Shown in pieces: positions 26,960-36,316 of a stretch of DNA of 64,000 nt. The notes beneath the pieces were generated by a model, which did no database searches, was not told the DNA's origin, and saw only the letters and a program-made list of their open reading frames with translations. Where the stretch lies: assembly GCA_016713965.1 (NCBI GenBank), contig JADJOC010000004.1, forward strand, positions 1 through 64,000. Reading direction: 5' to 3'. A program made the position numbers and the translations under genes. The number at the start of each line of letters is the position of its first letter. The first letter of the stretch is position 1. Source of the DNA: Chitinophagaceae bacterium. Its GTDB lineage: Bacteria > Bacteroidota > Bacteroidia > Chitinophagales > Chitinophagaceae.

Positions 26960-27673
26960 TTAAGCTATGGCAAATATCATTCCTGCACTCATCGCCATCA
27001 TCAAAGCATTTTCAATAATGGTAACGGTACTCATGGGCAGATTAAAAACCGCTCCTAAGCAAGCACACCTTATTTTACGCTTACTAACTACACTTTGCAG
27101 CACCCCTATAATACCGATAGCCATTACAGCCAACGTAACTATGTTGGTAAGCAAGGGTTGAAAACCTGTTGCATAGGCTATGCCCAAAGCTAATTCAACA
27201 AAGGCATAAATAAAACCCCATGCCTTTACTTTCCCTGCCACAATATCATACATGGAATAGCTTTCGGCAAAACCTTTTAAGTCAAGCATTTTAAAGAAGG
27301 AAAAAGTAAGAAAAAAGCCTGCCATAAAAACATTCATGCCATGCATCCACCTAAAACCATTTTGTTGTGAAGCTGCTATAATTGAAATAGTGGTAATATA
27401 GCCAAAAATCAACAGGATGGGCTTATAGGTACTTAACCAACTTTTTGCCTGCTCTGCTGTTTCGTTATGTTCTATTGCCGTGATGGAATATTTTTTGTCT
27501 AAAGCATTTTGAAAGGTCGAAAGGGCAATGTGCTTATCCATACTGATGGTAGCAGTTTGTTTTTCTTTTGAAACTTCCACTTCAGTAACATTGGGTAACA
27601 TGAGCAGGTTGCTTTTTACCTTTGCCTCGCAACTGCCACAGGTCATGCCTGTAATTTTATAGGTATGTGTCAT
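26960..27673 (-). CDS. HMA-domain fused to MauE/DoxX-type membrane protein
   Basis: A 237-residue protein: residues 1-70 are a heavy-metal-associated domain with MTCGSC (Cys12, Cys15), then four to five membrane segments (about 78-97, 105-125, 145-165, 170-190 and 215-235) of a MauE/DoxX-like type. A further Cys pair (IRCAC) precedes the last segments. A copper chaperone domain tied to a thiol-redox-type membrane module suggests copper delivery or membrane redox handling, but that is inference. First of the structural genes after the regulator. Confidence 0.75.
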   Translation of the reverse strand: MTHTYKITGMTCGSCEAKVKSNLLMLPNVTEVEVSKEKQTATISMDKHIALSTFQNALDKKYSITAIEHNETAEQAKSWLSTYKPILLIFGYITTISIIAASQQNGFRWMHGMNVFMAGFFLTFSFFKMLDLKGFAESYSMYDIVAGKVKAWGFIYAFVELALGIAYATGFQPLLTNIVTLAVMAIGIIGVLQSVVSKRKIRCACLGAVFNLPMSTVTIIENALMMAMSAGMIFAIA

Positions 27674-27749
27674 TGTATCTATTTTGATACAAATTTAGCC
27701 TACCATATTTGGACTAGTATTGTGGAATTTTGTATTTGATTTGTAAGAT

Positions 27750-28310
27750 TTACAGTTCTTCTATGCTCCTGCGTTTGTGTTCTTTCAACGATTTAAAGTA
27801 GGATGGCGTAAGCCCCGTTATTTTTTTAAATTGATTAGATAAATAACCAACACTACTATATCCTAACTGGTTTGCAATTTCTGATAAGGACATTTCATTA
27901 TAAACAAGTAATTCTTTTACCTTCTCAATTCGTTGGGTAATAAAATATTTTTCAATAGTTGTTCCTTCTACTTCAGAAAACAGGTTGCTTAGGTAATTAT
28001 AATCCTGGTGAACCTGTGAAGTAATATAAGCAGACAGGTTCTTTTTATAATCGTTATCGGAATGATGTACCAATGTAATTATGGCATTTTTTATTTTCTC
28101 TATTGTTTGCACTTTTTTATCGTCTATAAGCTCAAAACCCAATGCCTTTAATGATGTGTTTAATTGTTTCAACTCTTCATCTGCCAGGTTATTTTTTATT
28201 TCCACCTCTCCCAATTCCACTGATACGGGCTGTAAGCCTATTTTTTCAATTTCTGCTTTTACTACCATTTTGCAACGGCTACAAACCATATTTTTTATGT
28301 AAAGTTTCAT
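27750..28310 (-). CDS. AraC-family regulator with HMA-like sensor domain
   Basis: A 186-residue protein. Residues 1-70 resemble an HMA/metal-chaperone fold with MVCSRC (Cys9, Cys12), and the C-terminal 100 residues are an AraC-type double HTH (SLSEIANQLGYSSVGYLSNQFKKITGLTPSYFK). Such a fusion is common for Bacteroidota copper operons. It is the first gene on this strand of the copper block and probably controls it in response to copper. Confidence 0.82.
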   Translation of the reverse strand: MKLYIKNMVCSRCKMVVKAEIEKIGLQPVSVELGEVEIKNNLADEELKQLNTSLKALGFELIDDKKVQTIEKIKNAIITLVHHSDNDYKKNLSAYITSQVHQDYNYLSNLFSEVEGTTIEKYFITQRIEKVKELLVYNEMSLSEIANQLGYSSVGYLSNQFKKITGLTPSYFKSLKEHKRRSIEEL

Positions 28311-28334
28311 GTTTTATTATAGTAGAATTAATTT

Positions 28335-29408
28335 CTATTTATTTTCTAATAATTCTTTTACTTTTTTCTTTAATAATTTCTTATCCGGTAGGTACAACTG
28401 GTACTTTGAAACCAAAATTTTATTGGTAATACCTTTTATGGCATACTCAACAGTTACATCATCTTTATGCTTAGTAAGGATAATTCCAATAGGAGGGTTA
28501 TCATCTTTCACATTTTCTTCTGTTTCAAAATAATTCAAATACAGATTCATTTGCCCAATATCATTATGTTCTACGGCTTTTACTTTAAGGTCTATAAGAA
28601 CAAAACACTTTAATATCCTATGATAAAAAACAAGATCAACATAAAAATGCTTGTTGCTTAACGTGATACGAAATTGTCTTGCTATAAAAGCAAAACCTTT
28701 ACCTAATTCAAGAATAAATTTTTGAAGATTGTCTATAATTTTTTGCTCCAGGTGCTTCTCTGTGTAACTATGATGCTCTGGAATATTTAAAAATTCAAGG
28801 ATATAAGGGTCACGGGCAATATCTGTTTCATTTTTAATAATTTGCCCTTTAGCAGCCAATTTCATTACCCCTTTTGCATTTTTACTCAAAGCTATACGCT
28901 CAAACAAGGCACTATCCCTTTGTCTGCGCAACTCTCTTACTGACCAGCCTTCATTAATAGCTGTTTGTTGGTAAAAACTCATTTCTAATTCATCATTACA
29001 TTGCAGTAATTCATAATAATGTGACCAGCTTAACTGGTTTGACAGTGTCAAACCAGCAGGTTTTTTATTCTTTTTCGATTGGTGGTCTGACAGTGTCAGA
29101 CCAGTTATAGATTTATCTATATAAAAGTGCGGAAAGCGTATGTAGAACAGGCGCATATAAGTAAGTTGACTGCGGCTAAATCCCTTTCCTAACTCCCGGG
29201 TAAGTTCTTTTGAAATATCAAGCAACATTTGCCGTATGGAACTGTCATCATAGAGTTCAGTACTTTCTTTTTCTGTAATTAATTTACCTACATTCCAATA
29301 AGTAATAAGTAATTCGGTATTAATATTTCGAACAATATTATGCCTTGCTTGCTCTACTAATTGCTTAATTTTTTTTAGAAGGTCATTATATTTGGATAGC
29401 TTTGTCAT
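28335..29408 (-). CDS. DUF1016 / YhcG-type PDDEXK nuclease-family protein
   Basis: A 357-residue protein starting at ATG 29406-29408 (the TTG at 29414 is less likely). It has the N-terminal DUF1016 block (LVEQARHNIVRNINTELLITYWNVGKLI and GFSRSQLTYMRLFY) and a C-terminal nuclease-like part (HFYVDLVFYHRILKCFVLIDLKVK, the D...(E/D)xK core). Two short peptides, TGLTLSDH and AGLTLSNQ, lie between these and are encoded by perfect palindromes (29034-29056, 29083-29103). Cellular role uncertain. Confidence 0.85.
   Translation of the reverse strand: MTKLSKYNDLLKKIKQLVEQARHNIVRNINTELLITYWNVGKLITEKESTELYDDSSIRQMLLDISKELTRELGKGFSRSQLTYMRLFYIRFPHFYIDKSITGLTLSDHQSKKNKKPAGLTLSNQLSWSHYYELLQCNDELEMSFYQQTAINEGWSVRELRRQRDSALFERIALSKNAKGVMKLAAKGQIIKNETDIARDPYILEFLNIPEHHSYTEKHLEQKIIDNLQKFILELGKGFAFIARQFRITLSNKHFYVDLVFYHRILKCFVLIDLKVKAVEHNDIGQMNLYLNYFETEENVKDDNPPIGIILTKHKDDVTVEYAIKGITNKILVSKYQLYLPDKKLLKKKVKELLENK
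29034..29056. repeat. Perfect palindrome inside the DUF1016 gene (1)
   Basis: CTGGTTTGACA - G - TGTCAAACCAG, 11-bp arms. It encodes part of the AGLTLSNQ insert in the protein and shares its GACAGTGTC core with a second palindrome 48 bp away. Confidence 0.85.
29083..29103. repeat. Perfect palindrome inside the DUF1016 gene (2)
   Basis: TGGTCTGACA - G - TGTCAGACCA, 10-bp arms, encoding the TGLTLSDH insert. Together with its neighbour it appears to be a small inserted repeat family that stays in frame. Confidence 0.85.
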
Positions 29409-29457
29409 TAGCAAATATAACTTTTAGTAAAATATAGAATTTTATAAAAAAAGTAAA

Positions 29458-30453
29458 CTATTTAATCCATCCATTCTGTTTCCCAAGGGCAAAAAGTTGT
29501 TTTTCAAATTCTTGTTCTTCTTTTGTCAAAACAATATCCTGATCTTTCATGGCTAGAAAACGAACTAAAGATAAGGTATTGCCTAAAATATATTCATCGG
29601 CATTTTGCAACTGTTCTGTATTGGATATTAATTCTTCCCGCCTGCTAAATCCTCCTGTTACTTTATTTCGAGTAATGCGATTTAAATTATCCTTATTATC
29701 ATTAGGCAAAAGCATCAAATAGTGTTTATTATCCAATGGAAGCTTCATAATATTTGTAGGATCAAAAGGTAAGATTTCTTGTTTATGAGGATTTTGCAAC
29801 ACTACTGGATTATCACTCGTAATAAATTCCTGATCACCTTCTTCTAGTTTAAATATATAAATATTATCATTTTGCAGACGAATTCTAATAAGTCCCAAAG
29901 CTGCCTTTAATTGAGATATTACTTGTTTAGCTTTATTATTTACAATATACTCTACAGTTAATTGATCAACTGTTTTTCCCTCAATTATATATTTATCTCC
30001 TTCAATTACTGTTTCTTTTTGCCCTGTATGTGCAGTAGCCTGGATAGACATTACGAAAACTCGCTTAATGAAACCTGTGTGTTTTTTTGTCCAATTTGGA
30101 ACTCTATAAAACATTGTGGCAACAGTAGATATTACCAATTCTCTTTCCTCTTCTGTCAATTCGTTTTTATCAGGATCTACCAGTAAAGCATAAATTTGTT
30201 GATATTTGTCTTCAAGTGCTTGCGAGTAAAATGTTTCTAACAACATCTTCTCTTCAGCTGTACTTCCTGGTTGTGTATATAAATGCTTTTGATAGCAAAT
30301 ACTTTTAGTATTTCTTTCAAATATGGCTTCTGCATTTAAGTTATTTTTCGGCGTTACTATTATATTGTAATGAGCAGATCCTTTTTTTTCTGCAAAATGT
30401 TTCAAATAAGTGCGAGGTACAAAATGTTGTTTTTCTGTAATTTGAATAGTCAT
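29458..30453 (-). CDS. DUF4238 protein
   Basis: A 331-residue protein beginning MTIQITEKQHFVPRTYLKHF, the typical DUF4238 start, followed by ALEDKYQ-like and EFITSDNPVVLQNPHK segments characteristic of the family. DUF4238 proteins are of unknown function and often lie in accessory or defence-rich DNA. The gene is 50 bp upstream of the DUF1016 gene on the same strand, possibly co-transcribed. About 200 bp of AT-rich DNA with no visible gene separates it from the next gene on the other strand. Confidence 0.85.
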   Translation of the reverse strand: MTIQITEKQHFVPRTYLKHFAEKKGSAHYNIIVTPKNNLNAEAIFERNTKSICYQKHLYTQPGSTAEEKMLLETFYSQALEDKYQQIYALLVDPDKNELTEEERELVISTVATMFYRVPNWTKKHTGFIKRVFVMSIQATAHTGQKETVIEGDKYIIEGKTVDQLTVEYIVNNKAKQVISQLKAALGLIRIRLQNDNIYIFKLEEGDQEFITSDNPVVLQNPHKQEILPFDPTNIMKLPLDNKHYLMLLPNDNKDNLNRITRNKVTGGFSRREELISNTEQLQNADEYILGNTLSLVRFLAMKDQDIVLTKEEQEFEKQLFALGKQNGWIK

Positions 30454-30658
30454 GTTAAAAAATCAAATTGTGATATAAAAATATATTATTTTAAAGTTTA
30501 TATAAAATTTATAAATAATTGATAATCAATTATTTAAGTCCTATAATTATAGTTATGTTAAATAGAATAAAAACTAATAATAAAGGTAACGTTGTCATTG
30601 ATTAAAGGTTAACTATGTAGCTTGTATATTAAGCAAAATAATTTAAATTGTATAAATT

Positions 30659-30973
30659 ATGGCAGATATATCAAATAATACAGCAATTTGCGTTTTTACT
30701 TTTATAACTAATAAAAATCGTTATAATCTTCTAAATACCACTGATGTTAAGGCATTGAAAAATGAACTCCATTATTCAGATGATCGTGGCGATGAGCTAT
30801 TCATCGGACGAAAAATTAAATTAAAATCTGAAACAGGAAAGGAAAAAGATTACATTATAACAAGCATAGGCGCACTATATTTTCAAGGAGAACGATTTAA
30901 TAATAGAGACCTTATTGGCGATAAATCCGATTATAACGCTCAAATAATGGTATGGTTGGATGAGGCTAAATAA
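30659..30973 (+). CDS. Hypothetical protein upstream of the LanB gene
   Basis: A 104-residue soluble protein (MADISNNTAICVFTF...). It has mixed alpha/beta character with no known motif, no signal peptide and no RiPP-style leader, so it is not a good precursor candidate. It lies 105 bp upstream of the LanB-like gene on the same strand. Unknown function. Confidence 0.6.
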   Translation: MADISNNTAICVFTFITNKNRYNLLNTTDVKALKNELHYSDDRGDELFIGRKIKLKSETGKEKDYIITSIGALYFQGERFNNRDLIGDKSDYNAQIMVWLDEAK

Positions 30974-31023
30974 ATTACTTGATACTTAAAAGTGGTATTT
31001 TTGAATTTAAGGTGAATATTATT

Positions 31024-31065
31024 TTATTAATATATTGTTTTATTAATAAAATAATATATTAATAA
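31024..31065 (+). promoter_or_regulatory. Nested AT-only palindrome upstream of the LanB gene
   Basis: Arms TTATTAATATATT (31024-31036) and AATATATTAATAA (31053-31065) are exact inverted partners. The middle contains a perfect 14-bp palindrome TTTTATTAATAAAA (31038-31051). It is 13 bp before the ATG. It may be a regulator site or merely low-complexity structure; neither is proven. Confidence 0.4.
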
Positions 31066-31078
31066 TCTCTACTTTTTT

Positions 31079-34000
31079 ATGTTTGCCAAAAATATTATAT
31101 TTATTATGAATATTCCTTATATATTTCATGAAAAATTAATTCTACGCAGTCCACGCTTACCATTTATAAATTATCTAAATAGTGATATCCTTAATGACCT
31201 ATTACAAAATAAGGTTTTCTCGGAAGCAATTTATTTAGCATCACCTGTTTTGTATGATGAATGTATAAAGCTGAAGGAAGGAAAACTAAAAACAGAAAAA
31301 GAAGTAAAAAAGCTAACTGCTTCACTGATAAAATATTATCAAAGGATGTTTACCAGATGTACGCCTTTTGGCTTGTTTTCAGGCTGTGCAATAGTAAATT
31401 GGGATGATAGGGAAACAAAAGTACTATATACTGAAAACGATATTTTTCGAAGTACCCGTTTAGATATGCATTTTTTATGTGCCTTAGCTCAAAAGTTGGC
31501 CTTAATACCAGTAATAAAAAATAGGATACAATATTATCCAAACAGTAGTATTTATAAAATGGCAGATGAAGCCTGGTATGTAGAATATAAATATGTAAAT
31601 ATAAAAAGAGAGCATCGCATAAGTGCTGTATTATATAGCGATTATCTATTGCTTATACTGCAAAATGCTATACCCGGTATTACGATTGGCGAAATGGTAC
31701 ATTTATTAGTACTTAAGGCTGGTGTTACCAGTGAAGAAGCAACCATATTTGTAAATGAGCTAATAGAGGGCCAAATCTTAGTAAACGCCCTAGAGCCAGC
31801 CATTACAGGGAATGAATTTCTAGGGCAGATCTTAGAGATATTGAATTTAATTAACCCTGATAAGAATGTGGAAATAACTGATTTAATAATTTCCTTAGAA
31901 ACAATAAAAAATCAGATAAAAAAAATTGATGCCACCCTAAACAATGATGTAGGCGCCTACAAACAAATTATTGAAGAAATAAAAAAACTAGACGTCCCTT
32001 TTGAAGAAGGAAAATTATTTCAAACAGATTTATTTAGAAAACCAGCAAATAACATAATTTCTAATGAAACACAACAATCTTTACTAAAGGCATTTTCTTT
32101 TTTGAATGGTTTGTATAGTCAAAATACCAATGATAATCTTACTGCATTTGCTAAAAAATTTCAGGATAGATATGATGAAAAAGAAGTACCCTTATTATCA
32201 TTATTAGATGCTGAAACAGGCATTGGATATGCATTTAATGTTGGTGAAGATATTTCACCACTTTTAGAAGATTTATCTTTTCCATCAAATAATATAGATA
32301 AAATAATACGATGGAATAAGCCAGATATGTGGTTTTTAAAAAAGCTAAAAATTGCATTTAAAGAAGATTTGTATGAAATTGAAATATCTGAAGATGACAT
32401 AAAACAATTCACCCCATCATGGAAAGATTTACCCCCATCGGTCTCAGTAATATTTAAACTTGTAGAAAATAACAAAGTAGTTTTAAATATAATTGGTGGT
32501 TCCAGCGCAATTAATCTGTTAGGTAGGTTTGCACATGGTGATAAAAATATAAGTCAAATTGCTATTGATATAGCTTTTCAAGAAAATAAACAAAATGAGG
32601 AAATTATTTTTGCGGAAATAGTACATCTGCCAGAAAGCCGTACCGGAAATGTGCTATTACACCCTGCATTTAGAAACTACGAAATACCTTTCCTAGCAAA
32701 ATCATCTTTTCCCCCTGAACATCAAATTGCCTTAAATGATTTATATATAACAGTAAAGAATAGAAATATAAAATTATTTTCAAAGAGATTAAACAAAGAG
32801 ATAATTCCACGATTAAGTAATGCGCATAATTTTAGTCATAAAAGTTTACCATTATATCATTTCTTATGTGATTTACAAACACAAAAACTACGTAAGAATT
32901 TTTTCTTTCATTGGGGCGAAGTGCCTAGCCAATTTACTTTTTTACCAAGAGTAGTATTTAAAGATGTAATATTATTTGTAGCCAGCTGGAGATTTTTTAA
33001 AGAAGATATTGAAGAGATTATAAAGGAAGCAGCAATAAATGCTGGGGTGATTCCTGAATTTATATCCAAATGGAAATTACCAAGATATGTTGTACTAGCT
33101 GACGGTGATAATGAGTTACTGGTCGATTTTAAAAACAATTTATCCTTAGAAACCTTTTTACACACCATAAAAAATAAAAGTGCCATAATACTAAAGGAAT
33201 TTTTTATGGGCAATAAAGCGGTGGCCAATGATGATAAAAGCGGTTTTTATAATAATGAATTTATTGCTTCCCTAATAAAAACTGAAAAGGTATATGGTAA
33301 TACTATAAATTTTAGAGAACATAATATACAGCGGAGTTTTTCACCTGGATCAGAATGGGTTTATTACAAACTATATTGCGGCGTAAAGTCTGCTGACACA
33401 ATTTTATTAGAAGCTATTTATCCATTAATAGTTCGGTTTTTGTCCGAGAAGAAAATAGATAAATGGTTCTTTGTCAGATATAATGATCCAGAATTTCATT
33501 TAAGAATAAGATTCCATTTAACAGACAAAAATCATTTTGGTGATTTTGTTAAAGAATTTGCAGACAAAATCTCCAAATTTGAGACCGAGAATATAATATG
33601 GAAAACGCAATTAGATACTTACCAGCGTGAACTTGATAGGTATAGTGCTAAAGGGATTGAGTTGTCTGAAACTTTATTTTTTAATGATAGCATGCAAAAG
33701 CTACTTTTTTTAGAACATACTGCAGGTGATGATAGAGAAAATATCAGATGGCTTTGGGGAATAAAATTTATTGATATTTTATTGAACTCATTCAACTTTT
33801 CATTAGAACAAAAATATTTATTACTAAAAATATTAAAAGAAAATTTTGCAAAAGAGTTTAATGCAGATAAAATACTATTCCAGCAATTAAATAAAAAATA
33901 TAGATTGAACAAAAATGCTATAGAAAGGATAATTAAAAATGAAGAAAATGAGCCTGTCTGGCAAGCTCTCACTCAATTATTTTACATAGATGAATGTAAT

Positions 34001-34192
34001 TTTAAAAACATTGCTGGGCAAATACTTTCATTAGTTGAACCTGAAGGCATACCCCCCACCCTAAATAATTTAATGAGTAGTTATATACATATGGGTTTAA
34101 ACCGCCTTTTTGTATCAAATGCAAGAAAACAAGAAATGATTGTGTATGATTTTTTGTTTCAATATTATCATACAAAAATAAAACGAAAATAG
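31079..34192 (+). CDS. Lantibiotic dehydratase (LanB-type)
   Basis: A 1037-residue full-length class I LanB. The N-terminal glutamylation domain has FHEKLILRSPRLPF and YYQRMFTRCTPFGLFSGCAI (residues ~85-105). The C-terminal elimination domain (SpaB_C/thiopeptide-type, about 745-1035) includes SEWVYYKLYCG, KWFFVRYNDPEFHLRIRFHL and AGDDRENIRWLWGIKFID. Such enzymes dehydrate Ser/Thr in precursor peptides using glutamyl-tRNA. A second in-frame ATG (31106) would give MNIPYIFHEKL and may be the real start. No LanC, transporter or precursor is adjacent; the nearest precursor-like gene is at 8.5 kb. Confidence 0.88.
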   Translation: MFAKNIIFIMNIPYIFHEKLILRSPRLPFINYLNSDILNDLLQNKVFSEAIYLASPVLYDECIKLKEGKLKTEKEVKKLTASLIKYYQRMFTRCTPFGLFSGCAIVNWDDRETKVLYTENDIFRSTRLDMHFLCALAQKLALIPVIKNRIQYYPNSSIYKMADEAWYVEYKYVNIKREHRISAVLYSDYLLLILQNAIPGITIGEMVHLLVLKAGVTSEEATIFVNELIEGQILVNALEPAITGNEFLGQILEILNLINPDKNVEITDLIISLETIKNQIKKIDATLNNDVGAYKQIIEEIKKLDVPFEEGKLFQTDLFRKPANNIISNETQQSLLKAFSFLNGLYSQNTNDNLTAFAKKFQDRYDEKEVPLLSLLDAETGIGYAFNVGEDISPLLEDLSFPSNNIDKIIRWNKPDMWFLKKLKIAFKEDLYEIEISEDDIKQFTPSWKDLPPSVSVIFKLVENNKVVLNIIGGSSAINLLGRFAHGDKNISQIAIDIAFQENKQNEEIIFAEIVHLPESRTGNVLLHPAFRNYEIPFLAKSSFPPEHQIALNDLYITVKNRNIKLFSKRLNKEIIPRLSNAHNFSHKSLPLYHFLCDLQTQKLRKNFFFHWGEVPSQFTFLPRVVFKDVILFVASWRFFKEDIEEIIKEAAINAGVIPEFISKWKLPRYVVLADGDNELLVDFKNNLSLETFLHTIKNKSAIILKEFFMGNKAVANDDKSGFYNNEFIASLIKTEKVYGNTINFREHNIQRSFSPGSEWVYYKLYCGVKSADTILLEAIYPLIVRFLSEKKIDKWFFVRYNDPEFHLRIRFHLTDKNHFGDFVKEFADKISKFETENIIWKTQLDTYQRELDRYSAKGIELSETLFFNDSMQKLLFLEHTAGDDRENIRWLWGIKFIDILLNSFNFSLEQKYLLLKILKENFAKEFNADKILFQQLNKKYRLNKNAIERIIKNEENEPVWQALTQLFYIDECNFKNIAGQILSLVEPEGIPPTLNNLMSSYIHMGLNRLFVSNARKQEMIVYDFLFQYYHTKIKRK

Positions 34193-34341
34193 GGCGGTAT
34201 AAACTGTGTATTTTTCGGTCAACTGCCCAAACTGTTATCCGGTTAAATTACCATTATCAAAAGCAATGCGATATTTTAGGCAATCCGCCTGCAACCACGA
34301 GTTGGGGTCATATTTGGTATTCCCACTTACTTTTAGTTTAT

Positions 34342-36306
34342 TTAAACCTGCATCCTTTGTATCCTTACAGCATTTAAAATTGCTAACAATGCCACACCAA
34401 CATCTGCAATAACAGCTTCCCATAAAGTAGCAATCCCACCTGCGCCCAGAATTAGTACAATGACTTTTATTACCATTGCTATTGTTATATTTTGCCAAAC
34501 AATGCGCCTGGTTATTTTGCCAATTTTAATAGCTGCAACAATTTTGGAAGGCTGGTCATTTTGAATAACTATATCAGCCGTTTCAATAGTGGCATCGCTA
34601 CCTAAGCCACCCATGGCAATGCCTGCATGTGCCAATGCTACAACTGGGGCATCATTTACGCCATCGCCTACAAAGGCAATGTGTTTTCCTTCATTTTTTA
34701 ATGCCTGTACTTTCTCCACCTTGCCCTCCGGCAATAAATCGCCATAAGCATTATCTATATTTAATAATGCTGCTACTTTGGAAACCACCGTTTGCTTATC
34801 GCCGGATAACATTACAGTTTGTATATCCAATTTGTGCAATTCTTGTATGGCTTGCTTCGCATCGTCTTTTATTTCATCGGCGATAGTAATATAACCGGCA
34901 TATTTATCGTTGATTGTAATTACTACCACGGTATCAACTAAGTTATCAATTTCAGTAGGATAATCAATATTGAACTTCTTTAACAACTTTGCATTCCCCG
35001 CTAAAATACTTTTTCCATCAACCGTACCTTTTAAACCATGACCTGATATTTCTTCAACATTTTCTGCTTTTAAGTTTTTTGCGGCTTCGCCTGCATGTTC
35101 TACTACAGCTTTTGCAATAGGGTGCGTTGAGTTATTTTCTATGGATGCTGCCAATTTAACCAATTCATCTTTTTCAATGTCGTTTGCTACAATTTCCTGC
35201 ACTTTAAAAACACCTTTAGTAAGCGTACCTGTTTTATCCATTACCACTACATTGACTTTTGTAACTGCATCTAAAAAATTAGAGCCTTTAAATAATATAC
35301 CATTTCGGGATGCCAGTCCTATGCCACCAAAATATCCTAAGGGAATGGATACCACTAAAGCGCAGGGGCAACTGATTACCAGGAATACCAATGACCTGTA
35401 AAACCAAACATTAAAAATATATGGGTCAACAAAGAACCAAGGCACCAGGCATACTGCTATTGCCAATGCAAAAACTATGGGTGTATAAATCTTTGCAAAG
35501 CGGCTGATGAATAATTGTGTTTGTGATTTTCTTGCGGTGGCATCCTGTACCATTTCCAGTATTTTACTCAGCTTGCTGTCCTTAAAAAGCGATGTTACTT
35601 TTATTTCAGACACCTTGTCAAGATTAATCATACCGGCAAATACCTGTTCACCTTTGTGCTTTGTGTCAGGTTTGCTCTCTCCTGTAAGGGCAGCAGTATT
35701 AAATGTTGCAGCTTCTGAATGTAACTCTCCATCCAGCGCAATTTTTTCGCCTGCCTTCACCTGTATAATTTCATTTATTTTGATTTCGCTAGGATGAATA
35801 ACTTCCATTGCCCCATTTCTCAATACGGTTACTTCATCAGGCCGTATATCCAATAAAGCTTTGATGCTTCTTTTAGCTTTATTAACTGCTGAATCCTGGA
35901 ACCACTCTCCGATAGAATAAAAAACCATTACGGCTACGCCTTCACTGTATGAACCAATGGCAAAAGCGCCTATGGTTGCTACACTCATTAAAAAGAACTC
36001 ATTAAAAAAATAAAACCGTTTGGCTTTTCGGAAAGCCATATACAGCACATTGTACCCGGCCAGCAAATACGGCGCTGCATAAATAACTAAATCAAAAGGA
36101 AACTTGGGTTTGTATTTAAAGCCATATTCTAACACTAGCATTATTAATAGTATTGCCAATGAAGACAGCAAAGGCCAATGGTTTTCCCAACCTGCCGTAT
36201 CAGCTTCACCATGATTATGACCATCATTTGCATCATGAGCATGCTCTTTTTCCAGCGCTTTTTTATTTATGCTTTTTTCTTCTGTACCGCAGCATTGCTG
36301 TGCCAT
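34342..36306 (-). CDS. Zn/Cd/Pb-type P1B ATPase
   Basis: A 654-residue P-type ATPase. The N-terminus has CC (MAQQCCGTEE) and a His/Asp-rich stretch; the membrane metal motif is C313-P-C315 with ISCPCALVVSIP, and D357 in DKTGTLTKG is phosphorylated. MGGLGSDATIETADIV near the C-terminus is the P-domain tail of the ZntA/CadA group. It would pump Zn, Cd or Pb out of the cytoplasm. It lies 10 bp downstream of the NicO-like gene, and its 3' end faces the 3' end of the LanB gene. Confidence 0.88.
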   Translation of the reverse strand: MAQQCCGTEEKSINKKALEKEHAHDANDGHNHGEADTAGWENHWPLLSSLAILLIMLVLEYGFKYKPKFPFDLVIYAAPYLLAGYNVLYMAFRKAKRFYFFNEFFLMSVATIGAFAIGSYSEGVAVMVFYSIGEWFQDSAVNKAKRSIKALLDIRPDEVTVLRNGAMEVIHPSEIKINEIIQVKAGEKIALDGELHSEAATFNTAALTGESKPDTKHKGEQVFAGMINLDKVSEIKVTSLFKDSKLSKILEMVQDATARKSQTQLFISRFAKIYTPIVFALAIAVCLVPWFFVDPYIFNVWFYRSLVFLVISCPCALVVSIPLGYFGGIGLASRNGILFKGSNFLDAVTKVNVVVMDKTGTLTKGVFKVQEIVANDIEKDELVKLAASIENNSTHPIAKAVVEHAGEAAKNLKAENVEEISGHGLKGTVDGKSILAGNAKLLKKFNIDYPTEIDNLVDTVVVITINDKYAGYITIADEIKDDAKQAIQELHKLDIQTVMLSGDKQTVVSKVAALLNIDNAYGDLLPEGKVEKVQALKNEGKHIAFVGDGVNDAPVVALAHAGIAMGGLGSDATIETADIVIQNDQPSKIVAAIKIGKITRRIVWQNITIAMVIKVIVLILGAGGIATLWEAVIADVGVALLAILNAVRIQRMQV

Positions 36307-36316
36307 ATAAATTATT

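Noticed and set aside
34206..34412. Open frames on both strands at the 3' end of the Zn/Cd ATPase
   Set aside because: They overlap the ATPase coding end in other frames and have no motif; treated as shadows.
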